Shown one piece after another: positions 5,980-6,212 of a stretch of 6,212 bases of DNA (within the stretch, counting starts at the first letter, position 1; each line of letters begins with the position of its first letter). The position numbers were made by a program, and so were the translations under genes. Under the pieces are notes generated by a model. The model saw only the letters and a list, made by a program, of their open reading frames with translations, ran no database searches and was not told the DNA's origin. The stretch is taken from contig JBEHWX010000172.1 of NCBI GenBank assembly GCA_048498995.1, positions 1-6,212 of the forward strand, read 5' to 3'. The DNA is from JBEHWX01 sp048498995 (GTDB taxonomy: Bacteria > Bacteroidota > Ignavibacteria > OLB7).

Positions 5980-6015
5980 GCGCGCCTCCCCGGCGCGCCC
6001 GCCGGGGAGGCGCGC
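5980..6015. repeat. Perfect 15-bp inverted repeat with 6-nt loop
   Basis: GCGCGCCTCCCCGGC (5980-5994) is the exact reverse complement of 6001-6015, with loop GCGCCC. It is all G/C except one T-A pair, extremely stable, and ends 2 bp before the first 14-bp repeat unit. Neither strand has a T-tract beyond it. It shares the core CCCCGGCG with the hairpin at 5881-5920. Confidence 0.85.
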
Positions 6016-6017
6016 AT

Positions 6018-6212
6018 CGGTAGCCGCACGCCGGTAGCCGCGCGTCTTTAGCGCGCGCCATTGATGCCGCGGCAAGCCCCTGGTCGGCACATCGGTACCC
6101 GCGCGTCGGTAGCCGCACGTCGGTAGCCGCACGTCGGTAGCCGCACGTCGGTAGCCGCGCGTCGGTAGCCGCGCGTCGGTAGCCGCGCGTCGGTAGCCGC
6201 GCGTCGGTAGCC
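6018..6212. repeat. 14-bp tandem repeat array in two variants, open at the right edge
   Basis: The unit is CGGTAGCCGCRCGT. Two units stand at 6018-6045. After a decayed stretch, a variant unit (CGGTACCC...) lies at 6093-6106. Then come seven uninterrupted exact units from 6107 to 6204 plus a partial unit at 6205-6212. Position 11 is A in the units at 6107, 6121 and 6135, and G in those at 6149, 6163, 6177 and 6191, so the array is blocked rather than mixed. Each unit has the dyad CGG-TAG-CCG. Because 14 is not a multiple of 3, the frame cycles every unit; on the - strand all frames stay open over the array as a 14-residue periodic Arg/Ala/Thr-rich sequence. I treat it as non-coding. There are no spacers, so it is not CRISPR. 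Confidence 0.93.

Noticed and set aside
5881..6015. Intrinsic terminators at the two perfect hairpins
   Set aside because: Neither is followed by a T-tract on either strand, and no gene in the window ends there.
5712..6132. Several overlapping - strand open frames (105-136 codons) at the right end
   Set aside because: They run through hairpins and the 14-bp array. Their start regions are merely translated repeat, all frames are equally open, and no domain is visible.
6018..6212. CRISPR array (considered also for 1-120)
   Set aside because: Units are 14-15 bp, directly abutting with no unique spacers, and no cas genes are present.

Overview
The window looks like bacterial chromosome from a GC-rich organism. 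The coding regions strongly favour G or C at third positions, and GTG and TTG are used as start codons. A diderm cell plan is suggested by an RlpA-type peptidoglycan hydrolase with a SPOR domain and a lipoprotein with a clean lipobox. The mix of a double-GNAT protein, a free-standing EF-G paralogue and a lineage-specific lipoprotein reminds me of Gemmatimonadota, Candidatus Eisenbacteria or relatives. That placement is inference only; there is no rRNA or other marker here.

Layout, left to right. Positions 1-120 are eight identical copies of a 15-bp repeat running off the left edge. Positions 121-322 are a leader without a convincing gene. On the + strand, 323-1459 encodes a two-domain GNAT-fold protein. 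It is followed after 106 bp by 1566-2441, an RlpA-like septal/cell-wall glycan hydrolase with a TTG start and a good Shine-Dalgarno site. A strong hairpin at 2472-2505 ends this rightward unit. On the - strand, converging on it, are a small lipoprotein of unknown function (3119-2607) and, upstream of that, an EF-G-like translational GTPase (5556-3403). Two GC-rich hairpins lie between these two - strand genes. The EF-G-like gene has its own near-consensus promoter (TTGATA, 17 bp, TATACT) and a leader of about 115 nt studded with CCGCGG palindromes.

Positions 5710-6212 appear to be non-coding. They hold several perfect inverted repeats, then a 14-bp tandem repeat in two alternating variants that runs off the right edge. 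The four genes are therefore bracketed by two unrelated but similarly built short tandem arrays.

The genes do not form one pathway. The GNAT protein and RlpA may be co-transcribed, and RlpA and the lipoprotein are both envelope proteins, while the EF-G paralogue is a separate translation gene. I see no defence system, mobile element, CRISPR array, tRNA or rRNA. The most unusual content is the repeat and hairpin architecture at both ends, the altered G-domain motifs of the EF-G paralogue, and the structured leaders in front of rlpA and the EF-G gene.
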